The position numbers and the translations under genes are program-made. A stretch of DNA of 64,000 bases from Rhizobacter sp. (GTDB lineage: Bacteria > Pseudomonadota > Gammaproteobacteria > Burkholderiales > Burkholderiaceae_C), in assembly GCA_019635355.1 (NCBI GenBank), contig JAHBZQ010000001.1, positions 4,092,001 to 4,156,000 of the forward strand. Reading direction: 5' to 3'. Within the stretch, counting starts at the first letter, position 1, and each line of letters begins with the position of its first letter. Under the pieces are notes generated by a model. It had not been told where the DNA came from, searched no databases, and saw only the letters and a list, made by a program, of their open reading frames with translations. This document shows, one piece after another, positions 8,776 to 18,011 of the stretch.

Positions 8776-9966
8776 ATGAAAGTCCTCCGCTTCGAAGACC
8801 TCGCCGCCCAAGGCAAGGCGACCGGCCAACGTGTGTTCATCCGCGCCGACCTCAACGTCCCGCAAGACGATGCCGGCAACATCACCGAAGACACCCGCAT
8901 TCGCGCCTCCATCCCCTGCATCGAGATGGCCCTGAAGGCCGGTGCAGCGGCGATGGTCACCTCGCACCTGGGCCGCCCGACCGAAGGCGAGTTCAAGCCG
9001 GAGGATTCGCTGGCCCCGGTCGCCAAACGCATGGGCGAGTTGATGGGCCGCGAGATCAAGGTCGTGCCCAACTGGGTCGACGGCGTGCAGGTTGCGCCGG
9101 GCGAGCTGGTGATGCTCGAGAACTGCCGCCTCAACAAGGGCGAGAAGAAGAACAACGAAGAGCTGGCGAAGAAGATGGCCGCGCTGTGTGACATCTTCGT
9201 GCACGACGCTTTCGGCACCGCGCACCGCGCCGAAGCCTCGACCTACGGCATTGCCCAGTTCGCCAAGATCGCCTGCGCCGGCCCGCTGCTCGCCGCCGAG
9301 ATCGACGCGATCTCGAAGGCGCTGGCCAACCCGAAGCGCCCGTTGGTGGCCATCGTGGCCGGCAGCAAGGTGAGCACCAAGCTGACCATCCTGCAATCGC
9401 TCGCGAAAAACGTCGACCAGCTCATCGTCGGTGGCGGCATTGCCAACACCTTCCTGCTCGCGGCCGGCCTGCCCATCGGCAAGTCGCTCGCCGAGGCCGA
9501 CCTGGTGAACGACGCCAAGGCGGTGATCGAGGCGATGAAGGCGCGTGGCGCCGCGGTGCCCATCCCGGTCGATGTGGTGACGGCCAAGACCTTTGCGGCC
9601 GATGCGCCCGCCACCGTGAAGGCGGCGGCTGACGTGGCGGCCGACGACCTCATCCTAGACATCGGCCCGAAGACGGCGGCGCAGCTGGCCGACATGCTGA
9701 AGAAGGCCGGCACCATCGTCTGGAACGGTCCGGTCGGCGTGTTCGAGTTCGACGCGTTTGCGAAGGGCACCGAGACGCTGGCGCGTGCCATCGCCGAGTC
9801 GAGCGCTTTCAGCATCGCAGGCGGCGGCGACACGCTGGCCGCCATCGCCAAGTACGGCATCGAGAAGGATGTGGGCTACATCTCCACCGGCGGTGGCGCC
9901 TTCCTCGAAGTGCTGGAAGGCAAGACCTTGCCCGCTTTCGAGATCCTGCAAAAGCGCGCCGCCTGA
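8776..9966 (+). CDS. pgk: Phosphoglycerate kinase
   Basis: The 396-residue enzyme converts 1,3-bisphosphoglycerate and ADP to 3-phosphoglycerate and ATP, and runs in reverse in gluconeogenesis and the Calvin cycle. Visible family motifs are RADLNVP at 24-30, [10 protein letters not shown] near 61, [12 protein letters not shown] near 117, [13 protein letters not shown] around 143, GSKVSTK around 197 and the C-terminal [10 protein letters not shown]. Length is standard. It heads a pgk-pyk pair with only 35 bp between them, so the two ATP-generating glycolytic steps are probably co-expressed. Cytoplasmic. ATG 8776 has no strong Shine-Dalgarno. Confidence 0.97.
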   Translation: MKVLRFEDLAAQGKATGQRVFIRADLNVPQDDAGNITEDTRIRASIPCIEMALKAGAAAMVTSHLGRPTEGEFKPEDSLAPVAKRMGELMGREIKVVPNWVDGVQVAPGELVMLENCRLNKGEKKNNEELAKKMAALCDIFVHDAFGTAHRAEASTYGIAQFAKIACAGPLLAAEIDAISKALANPKRPLVAIVAGSKVSTKLTILQSLAKNVDQLIVGGGIANTFLLAAGLPIGKSLAEADLVNDAKAVIEAMKARGAAVPIPVDVVTAKTFAADAPATVKAAADVAADDLILDIGPKTAAQLADMLKKAGTIVWNGPVGVFEFDAFAKGTETLARAIAESSAFSIAGGGDTLAAIAKYGIEKDVGYISTGGGAFLEVLEGKTLPAFEILQKRAA

Positions 9967-10001
9967 TCCACGCCTGACCGACAGAAGAACGGAGACCCTG
10001 C

Positions 10002-11429
10002 ATGCCCGCCACCAAGATCGTCGCCACCCTCGGCCCTGCGTCCAGCACCCCCGAGGTGTTGCAGCGAATGATCCGGGCCGGGGTCGACGTGGTGAGGCTT
10101 AACTTCTCGCACGGCAAGGCGCAAGACCACATCGAGCGTGCTGCGCTGGTGCGCGAGGCGGCCAAGGCGGTGGGCAAGGAAGTGGCCATCATGGCCGACC
10201 TGCAGGGCCCGAAGATCCGCGTCGGCAAGTTTGAAGGTGGCAAGACCATCATCGAAGCGGGGCAGAAGTTCATCCTCGACGGCGCGACCACCGAGCTCGG
10301 CAACAACGAGCGTGTGGGCCTCGACTACAAGGAGCTGCCGCGCGACGTGCGCCCCGGCGACACGCTGCTGCTGAACGACGGCCTGCTGAAGCTCACCGTC
10401 GACGCGGTGAAGGGCGCCGAGGTGCACACCACCGTCGTGATCGGCGGCGAGCTGTCGAACAACAAGGGCATCAACAAGGCCGGTGGCGGCCTCACCGCGC
10501 CCGCGTTGACGGGCAAGGACATGGAAGACATCAAGACCGCGATGAGCTTCCAGTGCGAGTACCTGGCGGTGAGCTTCCCGAAGAACGCCACCGACATGGA
10601 AATGGCCCGCCAGCTCGCCAATGTGGCCGGCGAGCCCTATCGCCACAAGCCGGCGCTGATCGCGAAGATCGAGCGCAGCGAGGCGATCCCCGCGCTCGAA
10701 TCGATCATCAAGGCGAGCGACGGCATCATGGTCGCGCGTGGCGACCTGGCGGTGGAGGTGGGCAACGCGGCCGTGCCCGCGCTGCAGAAGCGCATGATCA
10801 AGATGGCGCGCGAACTCGACCGCGTGGTCATCACCGCCACGCAGATGATGGAGTCGATGATCGTGAACCCGGTGCCCACGCGCGCCGAGGTGAGCGACGT
10901 GGCCAACGCGGTGCTCGACGGCACCGACGCCGTGATGCTGAGCGCCGAGACGGCGGCCGGCAAGTACCCGGTCGAGACGGTGGAGATGATGGCCAACATC
11001 TGCGTCGAGGCCGAGAACGCGGAAGAGATCTCGCTCGATGCGAGTTTCACCGACAAGAAGTTCGGCCGCATCGACCAGTCGATCGCGATGGGCGCGCTCT
11101 TCACCGCGCACCACCTGGGCTGCAAGGCGATCGTGGCGCTCACCGAGTCGGGCTCCACGGCGCTGTGGATGAGCCGGCACAAGATCCACGTGCCCATCTT
11201 CGGCCTGACCTCGCAGGTGGGCAGCCAGCGCCGTATGTGCCTTTATCGGAACGTGAGGCCGCTCTTGATGTCGAGCCACTCCGACCGTGACGAGGCGCTG
11301 AAGCATGCCGAGAGCATGCTCGTGGAAGCCGGTGTGCTGAAGCCGGGTGACACCTACGCGATCACCTGCGGCGAGCCGATGGGCTATCCCGGTGGCACCA
11401 ACATGCTGAAGGTCTGCCTCGTCGGTTAG
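10002..11429 (+). CDS. pyk: Pyruvate kinase
   Basis: The 475-residue enzyme transfers phosphate from phosphoenolpyruvate to ADP. The N-terminus TKIVATLGPASS, the MADLQGPKIRVG substrate loop, the active-site block ARGDLAVEVGN with the preceding IAKIERSEA, and the TQMMESM motif are all intact. The C-terminal allosteric domain is complete and ends in GGTNMLKV. It follows pgk by 35 bp with a GGAGA Shine-Dalgarno, suggesting one operon. Downstream lies a dispersed repeat element rather than a simple T-tract terminator, then the convergent DUF481 gene. Confidence 0.97.
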   Translation: MPATKIVATLGPASSTPEVLQRMIRAGVDVVRLNFSHGKAQDHIERAALVREAAKAVGKEVAIMADLQGPKIRVGKFEGGKTIIEAGQKFILDGATTELGNNERVGLDYKELPRDVRPGDTLLLNDGLLKLTVDAVKGAEVHTTVVIGGELSNNKGINKAGGGLTAPALTGKDMEDIKTAMSFQCEYLAVSFPKNATDMEMARQLANVAGEPYRHKPALIAKIERSEAIPALESIIKASDGIMVARGDLAVEVGNAAVPALQKRMIKMARELDRVVITATQMMESMIVNPVPTRAEVSDVANAVLDGTDAVMLSAETAAGKYPVETVEMMANICVEAENAEEISLDASFTDKKFGRIDQSIAMGALFTAHHLGCKAIVALTESGSTALWMSRHKIHVPIFGLTSQVGSQRRMCLYRNVRPLLMSSHSDRDEALKHAESMLVEAGVLKPGDTYAITCGEPMGYPGGTNMLKVCLVG

Positions 11430-11445
11430 CGAGCGCGGGCCGAGC

Positions 11446-11519
11446 GCCGGGCCGCCCCAAGCCGGCCCGTATCCCCTCGGGGGATCGACTCATGTAGTCA
11501 TGAGGCGAGGGGTCTCATG
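11446..11519. repeat. Dispersed intergenic repeat element, copy A
   Basis: The stretch starts with GCCGGGCCGCCCCAA, carries a TCCCCTCGGGGG mini-palindrome 26 bases later and ends in GAGGGGTCT. A second copy with the same three blocks and spacing lies at 57321-57386. It fills the gap between the convergent pyk and DUF481 genes. I recognise this general pattern (CCGCCCCAAG ... CCCCTCGGGGG) as a repeat common in intergenic DNA of Burkholderiales; a genome-wide count was not possible here. Confidence 0.7.
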
Positions 11520-11522
11520 CCT

Positions 11523-12296
11523 TCAATCGAACCTCATCGAGATCCCGGTGAGGAACATCGCGTCGTATTTCTTCAAGCTGCCGCCCGGCGCGCTGTTGTA
11601 GCGGTACAGGACCCCCGTGGTGAGCTGCCAGGTGGCTGTCATGGCGACTGACAGTCCGGTGTCGAACACCGCGCGGTACTCGCCGCCGTTGCGCAGGTCC
11701 GGGTAGTACTCCAGCTTCTGCTTGAAGGTCGTGCTCGGCGTCAGCTTGTGGTTCGAGCTCTCGCTGATGACGCCTTCGGTGCGCCCATAACGCAGGCGCA
11801 ACTCGCCCGCCACCTCGGCCGGGTTGATGTAGCGGTCTTCGCTGTAGCCGAACCCCCCGAACACATCCCAGGTGTTGGCGTCGTTGCGGATCAGGTGCCG
11901 GCCGAGGCCGCCGTAGGCCGACACGCGCGAGACGATGTTGGCCGGCCGGTCGCGAAAGTAGTCGAGCTTGGCAACTGCGAAGTAGTCGTTGTCGATGAGG
12001 TCCTGGTCGTACTGCGTGCCGAGTGCGACGTTGGAGGCGCTCGTCTTCTCGGCGTCGCGGGCGTAGTACACGCGGCCGAGCGAGAGCCACTTGCTGTGGT
12101 CGGTCTGCTTCACCGCTTCGCCGGTCAGCGTGATGCTGCTGGCTTGGGTGTTGCCGCCACTCACGCTCGAGGCCAGCGTCCACAGCGAGCGGAGCTGGCC
12201 ATCGGGCTTCATGGTGACCTGCGCGCTGGCGGGGGTCGAGACAAGGGCGGGGAGGGTGAGGGCCACGAAGGCCAGGGGGCGGGTCAACTGCGTCAT
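11523..12296 (-). CDS. DUF481 family outer-membrane protein
   Basis: The 257-residue protein has a Sec signal peptide cleaved after about Ala25 (ASAQ) and a body dominated by alternating beta-strand patterns. It ends in Ile-Ser-Met-Arg-Phe-Asp, where the penultimate Phe resembles an outer-membrane beta-barrel end although the terminal residue is Asp. Internal blocks (NTQASSITLTGEA, GGFGYSEDRY, QKLEYYPDL) fit DUF481/YdiY-type salt-stress-associated barrels. Function is unknown. It is divergent from ilvA across a 69-bp region with a long palindrome, and convergent with pyk. Confidence 0.82.
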   Translation of the reverse strand: MTQLTRPLAFVALTLPALVSTPASAQVTMKPDGQLRSLWTLASSVSGGNTQASSITLTGEAVKQTDHSKWLSLGRVYYARDAEKTSASNVALGTQYDQDLIDNDYFAVAKLDYFRDRPANIVSRVSAYGGLGRHLIRNDANTWDVFGGFGYSEDRYINPAEVAGELRLRYGRTEGVISESSNHKLTPSTTFKQKLEYYPDLRNGGEYRAVFDTGLSVAMTATWQLTTGVLYRYNSAPGGSLKKYDAMFLTGISMRFD

Positions 12297-12313
12297 GCTT
12301 GCAAGCGACCATA

Positions 12314-12337
12314 TCGCGTGAACATCGGTTCACGCGA
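12314..12337. promoter_or_regulatory. 24-bp palindrome between ilvA and DUF481 gene
   Basis: Arms TCGCGTGAAC and GTTCACGCGA are perfect complements separated by ATCG. It lies in the middle of the 69-bp divergent gap, 17 bp from the DUF481 start and 28 bp from the ilvA start, where it would overlap both promoters. This is the shape of a dimeric repressor or activator site. A transcript hairpin is also possible but there is no U-tract. Confidence 0.65.
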
Positions 12338-12365
12338 ATGTCACCGGCGAGGCCACAATCCCGGA

Positions 12366-13577
12366 ATGGAAACGCCCATCACGCTCGACGAGATCCGTGC
12401 TGCGGCACGCCGATTGCACGGCCACGTGCTCGAAACGCCGTGCCTGCCCTCGCGCACCTTGGGCGAACTCGCGGGCTGCGAGGTGTTCCTCAAATTTGAG
12501 AACCTGCAGTTCACCGCGTCATTCAAGGAGCGCGGGGCGCTCAACAAGATTTCGCAGCTGAGCGATGACGAGCGTGCATGGGGCGTGCTCGCGGTGTCGG
12601 CCGGCAATCATGCGCAAGGCGTGGCGTATCACGCGCAGCGGCTGGGCATTCCCGCGACCATCGTGATGCCGCGTTTTGCCACGCCGGTGAAGGTGGCCAA
12701 CACCCGCCGCTTCGGCGCCGAGGTGGTGCTGCACGGCGACACCTTCGATGACGCGCGGGCACACGGTTTGCTGCTCGCGCGCGAACGCCAGCTCACGCTG
12801 ATCCACCCCTTCGACGATGCGGCGGTGATCAACGGGCAGGGCACCGTGGCGCTGGAGATGCTCGCGCAGCAGCCGCAGATCGACACGCTCGTGGTGGCCA
12901 TCGGCGGCGGTGGCCTCATCGGCGGCATGGCCACGGGGGCGCGCGCCTTGAAGCCGGGGATCGAGATCGTCGGCGTGCAGAGCGAGCGCTTCCCGGCGGC
13001 GTGGAATGCCAAGCATGGCGGCCATCGCGAGGTGCAGCACGCCACCATCGCCGATGGCATCGGCGTGAAAGCGCCCGGCGTGCTCACGTTGCCCTTGATC
13101 GAGCAGCGGGTGGACGACGTGCTGCTCGTCGGCGAAGACGACATCGAGCAGGCCATCGTGCTGCTGCTGGAGATCGAGAAGACGGTGGTCGAGGGGGCTG
13201 GCGCCGTGGGCTTGGCCGCGTTGATGAAGCACCGTGGGCGCTTCGCGGGGCGCAAGGTCGGGCTGGTGCTGTGCGGCGGCAACATCGAGCCGCTGGTGCT
13301 GGCCGAGATCATCGAGCGCGGCATGGTGAAGTCAGGCCGCCTTGCGCGGCTGCGGCTCGACATCCGCGACGTGCCCGGTGCGCTGGCCGACGTGTGCCTG
13401 CTGCTGGGCAAGCTCGGCGCCAACATCGACGAGGTGCAGCACCAGCGCGCGTTCAGCTCGGTGTCGGTCGAGCGGGTGCAGATCGAGGTGGTGGTCCACA
13501 CGCGGGGCGTGGAGCACATTGCGGAGATTCTCGCGGCCATGACGGCCGCTGGTTATCGCGCCGAGCGGATCGGTTAG
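12366..13577 (+). CDS. ilvA: Threonine ammonia-lyase with C-terminal ACT domain
   Basis: The 403-residue PLP enzyme deaminates threonine to 2-oxobutanoate, the first committed step to isoleucine. The PLP lysine is Lys54 in TASFKERGA; the SAGNHAQG block follows and a Gly-rich phosphate cup GGGGLIGG lies near 180. An ACT-type regulatory domain (about 325-403) is at the C-terminus. Length and layout match the short IlvA/TdcB-plus-ACT class rather than the 500-residue E. coli IlvA, so regulation by isoleucine or valine may differ. The frame is open for 600 bp upstream over the opposite DUF481 gene, but ATG 12366 gives the natural start. No Shine-Dalgarno is seen and CACAAT lies six bases before the ATG. 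Confidence 0.92.
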   Translation: METPITLDEIRAAARRLHGHVLETPCLPSRTLGELAGCEVFLKFENLQFTASFKERGALNKISQLSDDERAWGVLAVSAGNHAQGVAYHAQRLGIPATIVMPRFATPVKVANTRRFGAEVVLHGDTFDDARAHGLLLARERQLTLIHPFDDAAVINGQGTVALEMLAQQPQIDTLVVAIGGGGLIGGMATGARALKPGIEIVGVQSERFPAAWNAKHGGHREVQHATIADGIGVKAPGVLTLPLIEQRVDDVLLVGEDDIEQAIVLLLEIEKTVVEGAGAVGLAALMKHRGRFAGRKVGLVLCGGNIEPLVLAEIIERGMVKSGRLARLRLDIRDVPGALADVCLLLGKLGANIDEVQHQRAFSSVSVERVQIEVVVHTRGVEHIAEILAAMTAAGYRAERIG

Positions 13578-13583
13578 ACCACC

Positions 13584-14597
13584 TTACGCGCCGTCGCGCA
13601 CACTGCGCACCAGCGCTTCGACCTTCGGCGACATGTTGGTCGGCACCATCTCCACGCCGTCCATCGGCAGCGCGCGGAAGAGTTCGTCGGCGAAGCTGTG
13701 GCCGATGCTCTCGACGCCGTCGAAATCCATTTCGGCGCGGCGGAACTGCTGCAGGCGGGCGGCCACGCGGCGGGCCTGGGCCCGTGAATCGAGTCCGGCG
13801 AGCGGCGTGGCCAGCAGGCGCAGCGGCACCGTGGTGCGCTCGAAGCCGTAGCCCGTGCCGTCGAGGCTGTAGGCCTGCAACACGTCGTCGAGCTTGCGCG
13901 TCGTGTCGAGCGCCACGGCGGCATAGACCGAAGTGCCGCGGCGTTTCATCGCGCGGCCCGGGTGCCAGCCGCCGTCCCACAGGCGATGCTGGAAGGCAGT
14001 GTCGTTCGCGTGCAGGTCGAACACGTCGGCCAGGCGCGAGGTGAAGAAGAGGCCGCGGCCGGCGTGGCGATTCGGCTGGCTCGTCAACTTGCCCTTGCTC
14101 ACCTCAAGCATGGCGAGTGCCGGGTCGCCGAGCGAGAAGGTGCGTGCGAGCTGGTCGAAGACACCGCAGCCGTCGTCCGACACGAGGAGTTGCACGTGGC
14201 TCGGCGTCTGGCGCAGCGAGACGGTCACGCTCTCGCCGCCACTGTGGTCGATGGCGTTGTTGAGCAGCTCGCCGAAGATGTGCTGCGTGATGCGGCGCAC
14301 TTCGGGCGGCAGGTCGAAGAAAGGCGCGAAGTGGCGCGCCCAGGGCAGGTCTTCCTGCAGGCCGGCCAGCGGATAGCGCTGCACCACCTGGCGCAGCAGG
14401 CCGGGCTGGAAGCGCGGCTGGCGGACCGTGCCTTCACGCCGCAGCCACCCGAGCTGCACCAGCCGCTGCAGCGCCTTGCGGGCCGTGCTGCGGCTCACAC
14501 CGGCCACCTGGGCCACGTGGGCGGCGAGCTCATCCGGGTGCTGCAGGGCAGATGCGGTGATGTGCAGCGTGAGGGCGTTGAGGTCGAGGCGTGCCAT
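13584..14597 (-). CDS. Winged-helix / GHKL ATPase / DUF4325 (STAS-like) regulator
   Basis: The 337-residue protein combines three parts. A winged-helix-like N-terminus occupies about 15-65 (VAGVSRSTARKALQRLVQLGW). A GHKL-type ATP-binding domain at about 100-230 has N-box LLNNAIDHSGG (111-121), G1 box DDGCG (141-145) and G2 box GRGLF (180-184). A C-terminal DUF4325 STAS-like module lies at about 268-337 with FDGVESIGHSFADELF. There is no histidine phosphoacceptor domain, signal peptide or membrane segment, so it is cytoplasmic and not a classical sensor kinase. The layout resembles a partner-switch pair fused in one chain. An upstream start at 14675 is possible. It is convergent with ilvA (gap 6 bp) and divergent from fba. 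Confidence 0.75.
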   Translation of the reverse strand: MARLDLNALTLHITASALQHPDELAAHVAQVAGVSRSTARKALQRLVQLGWLRREGTVRQPRFQPGLLRQVVQRYPLAGLQEDLPWARHFAPFFDLPPEVRRITQHIFGELLNNAIDHSGGESVTVSLRQTPSHVQLLVSDDGCGVFDQLARTFSLGDPALAMLEVSKGKLTSQPNRHAGRGLFFTSRLADVFDLHANDTAFQHRLWDGGWHPGRAMKRRGTSVYAAVALDTTRKLDDVLQAYSLDGTGYGFERTTVPLRLLATPLAGLDSRAQARRVAARLQQFRRAEMDFDGVESIGHSFADELFRALPMDGVEMVPTNMSPKVEALVRSVRDGA

Positions 14598-14893
14598 GAG
14601 GGTGTCGTCCGTCGGAAACCGGAAGCTCAGTGTCGGCGGCGGCACGCCCGACTGGAGGGCGAAAAGCGGCCCCATCGCCCTTCAATTCGTGGCTTCGCAA
14701 GGCGCGAATACGTCATGCGCAAGCCCCAAACATTGGGTCCCCCAGACATGGGAGACGGCCCCGGGCGGAGGGTTTTCACCGAGGGGCCGCCGCTACAATC
14801 CCCAGGTTTCGCAGCGGTTACAGCGCTGTTTCACCGGGGACGTGCGCACACTGCCCACCCGGTCGCAGGTTTCATCACTTCCGGACTCCGACC
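14598..14893. promoter_or_regulatory. Divergent region with fba promoter
   Basis: The 296 bp between the DUF4325 regulator and fba hold no gene. TACAAT at 14794-14799 with GTTTTC at 14772-14777 (16-bp spacer) is a plausible fba promoter with a leader of about 90 nt. A small palindrome CCCAA-ACA-TTGGG lies at 14725-14737 upstream of it. The leader is long enough for regulation, but no riboswitch fold was recognised. Confidence 0.5.
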
Positions 14894-15957
14894 ATGCCTC
14901 TCGTCTCAATGCGTCAGCTCCTGGACCACGCCGCGGAAAACGGCTACGGCATCCCGGCTTTCAACGTCAACAACCTCGAGCAGGTGCAGGCCGTGATGGC
15001 CGCTGCCGATGAAGTGGGCGCCCCGGTCATCCTGCAAGCCAGTGCCGGTGCACGCAAGTACGCGGGCGAGCCCTTCATCAAGCACCTGATCCAGGCGGCC
15101 ACCGAGGCGTATCCGCACATCCCGCTCGTGATGCACCAGGACCACGGCACCTCGCCCAAGGTGTGCGAAGGCGCCATCAACCTCGGCTTCGGCTCGGTGA
15201 TGATGGACGGCTCGCTGCGCGAAGACGGCAAGACCCCGGCCGACTTCGCCTACAACGTCGATGTGACGCGCAAGGTCGTGCAGATGGCGCACAAGTCGGG
15301 TGTGACGGTCGAAGGCGAACTCGGCTGCCTCGGCAACCTCGAGACCGGCGATGCGGGTGAAGAAGACGGCATCGGCGCCGAAGGCAAGCTCGACCACAGC
15401 CAGATGCTGACCGACCCCGAAGAGGCTGCCGTGTTCGTGCGCGAAACGCAGCTCGACGCGCTGGCCATCGCCATCGGCACCAGCCACGGTGCCTACAAGT
15501 TCTCGCGCAAGCCCACGGGCGACATCCTCGCCATCTCGCGCGTGAAAGAGATCCACAAGCGCATTCCCAACACGCACCTCGTGATGCACGGCTCGTCGTC
15601 GGTGCCGCCCGAGTTGCTGGCCATCATCAACCAGTACGGCGGCAAGATCAAAGAGACCTACGGCGTGCCGATCGAAGAGATCCAGGAAGCCATCAAGTTC
15701 GGCGTGCGCAAGATCAACATCGACACCGACATCCGCCTTGCGATGACCGGCGCGGTGCGCAAGTTCCTGGCCGAGAACCCCGACAAGTTCGACGCCCGCG
15801 AATGGCTCAAGCCCGCGCGTGAAGCGGCGAAGGCCGTGTGCAAGGCGCGCTACCAGCAGTTCGGCTGCGAAGGCCAGGCCGGCAAGATCAAGGCGCAGAG
15901 CCTGAGCGAGATCGCCCAGCGCTACGCCAAGGGCGAACTGGCACAGACGGTCGTTTG

Positions 15958-15958
<1 letters not shown>
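14894..15958 (+). CDS. fba: Fructose-bisphosphate aldolase, class II
   Basis: The 354-residue zinc enzyme cleaves fructose-1,6-bisphosphate to dihydroxyacetone phosphate and glyceraldehyde-3-phosphate. It shows the class II motifs MHQDHGTS with a zinc-ligand His, EGELGCLGN with further conserved acids, GTSHGAYK with the zinc-ligand His, and HGSSSVPPE. The sequence is of the Calvin-cycle/CbbA-like subtype (starts [24 protein letters not shown]), which also serves glycolysis. The upstream open frame overlaps the divergent gene and is not coding. The stop codon overlaps the purC start (TGATG), so fba and purC are translationally coupled. Confidence 0.95.
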
Positions 15959-16866
<908 letters not shown>

Positions 16867-16870
16867 GCCG

Positions 16871-17974
16871 ATGAAGTCGCGCCTCCTGAGCCACCTGGAT
16901 GCGGCCATTGCGGCCGCCGCCATGCCCTCCGAGGCCGACTGCCTGCGTGCCGAGCGTGCGGCCCTGCTGGCGCGCCAAGGCCAGCTCAACGAAGCGCGCA
17001 GCATCGTGGCCGGCCTGCAGGCGCAGTACGGCCTCAACCCGCACCCACGGGTGAATGCATGGATCAGCCTGGCCGAAGGGCTCACCAGCTACTTCAGCGA
17101 CCTCGGCCCGACCGCGCACGACAAGATCAAGCGGGCGTATGCGGTGAGCGGCGCCTCGCGCGACCGTCGCCTGAACGCGCTGGCCGCGGCGTGGCTCGCG
17201 CACATGGACTACACCGCCTACGACCTCGACGCAATGGGCCGGCACGTCGCCGAAGCGTTGCAGCTGGCCGACGCCGACAACCACAGCGCCCGGGCGCGCG
17301 CCTGCCTGGTGGTCGCGCTGGCCTACCACTTCGGCGGGCGTTTCGACTCGGCGCAGCCCTGGTACGCCAAGTCCCGCCTGCATGCCAGTGCCGAGGGCGA
17401 CGAGACCATGCTCAGCGCCATCATGTACAACATGGCCGGCCTGCTGGCCGACCAGTCACGCCACGCGGTGATGACCGGCGAGCACGACGTGGCGATGCTG
17501 CGCCGAGCCGAGCTGAGCCTGCAGTCGGCCACCAATCTCGATGCGCTGATCGGCATTGCGTCGCTCGACGCGCTGGTGCCGCTGCACCGGGCGCGGGTGT
17601 GCACGCTGCAAGGTCAGTGGGCCGAGGCGGTCTCGCTCTACGAAGCGCATTTCAGCGACGGTCTGCTGCAAGGGCTGGACCGCATGCGCGCGTCGCTCGG
17701 CGCCGATCTGGCGTGGTGTCGCCTGCAGCTCGGGCAGACCGAGCAGGCCCGCAAGGATGCGGTGGCGGCGCAGGTGTCGGTCGCCCACGACCGCGATGCC
17801 GATGACCGGGCCGCCGCGCACCACCGGCTGGCGCAGGTCTTTGCGCAACTCGGCCAGGCCGACGTGGCCGCCCATCACCGCGAGCAGGCCGCGGCCGACT
17901 GGCAGGTGCACGAACGGGAGCAAGCGATGTCGATCGCCGCGATCGAGAAGGCGGTGGCCACGCTGGCCAGCTGA
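16871..17974 (+). CDS. TPR-like helical repeat protein of unknown function
   Basis: The 367-residue protein is almost entirely alpha-helical and alanine-rich, with repeated helix pairs resembling tetratricopeptide repeats (for example around 85-130 and 250-345). No signal peptide, membrane segment or catalytic motif is evident, so it is probably a cytoplasmic scaffold. It begins four bases after the purC stop codon, suggesting cotranscription with fba-purC, and converges on the cnoX-like gene. A hairpin GCCTCGG/CCGAGGC follows directly. Function unknown. Confidence 0.65.
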   Translation: MKSRLLSHLDAAIAAAAMPSEADCLRAERAALLARQGQLNEARSIVAGLQAQYGLNPHPRVNAWISLAEGLTSYFSDLGPTAHDKIKRAYAVSGASRDRRLNALAAAWLAHMDYTAYDLDAMGRHVAEALQLADADNHSARARACLVVALAYHFGGRFDSAQPWYAKSRLHASAEGDETMLSAIMYNMAGLLADQSRHAVMTGEHDVAMLRRAELSLQSATNLDALIGIASLDALVPLHRARVCTLQGQWAEAVSLYEAHFSDGLLQGLDRMRASLGADLAWCRLQLGQTEQARKDAVAAQVSVAHDRDADDRAAAHHRLAQVFAQLGQADVAAHHREQAAADWQVHEREQAMSIAAIEKAVATLAS

Positions 17975-17994
17975 GCCTCGGCGTTGCCCGAGGC
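17975..17994. other. Hairpin between convergent genes
   Basis: GCCTCGG and CCGAGGC are complementary with a six-base loop, immediately after the TPR gene stop codon. There is no T-run, so it may stall or end transcription only weakly. Confidence 0.4.
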
Positions 17995-18011
17995 GAGGTG
18001 TCCCGCGACGC

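Noticed and set aside
11748..12365. A 206-codon N-terminal extension of threonine ammonia-lyase
   Set aside because: It overlaps the DUF481 gene on the other strand and has no conserved sequence. The enzyme begins naturally at ATG 12366.
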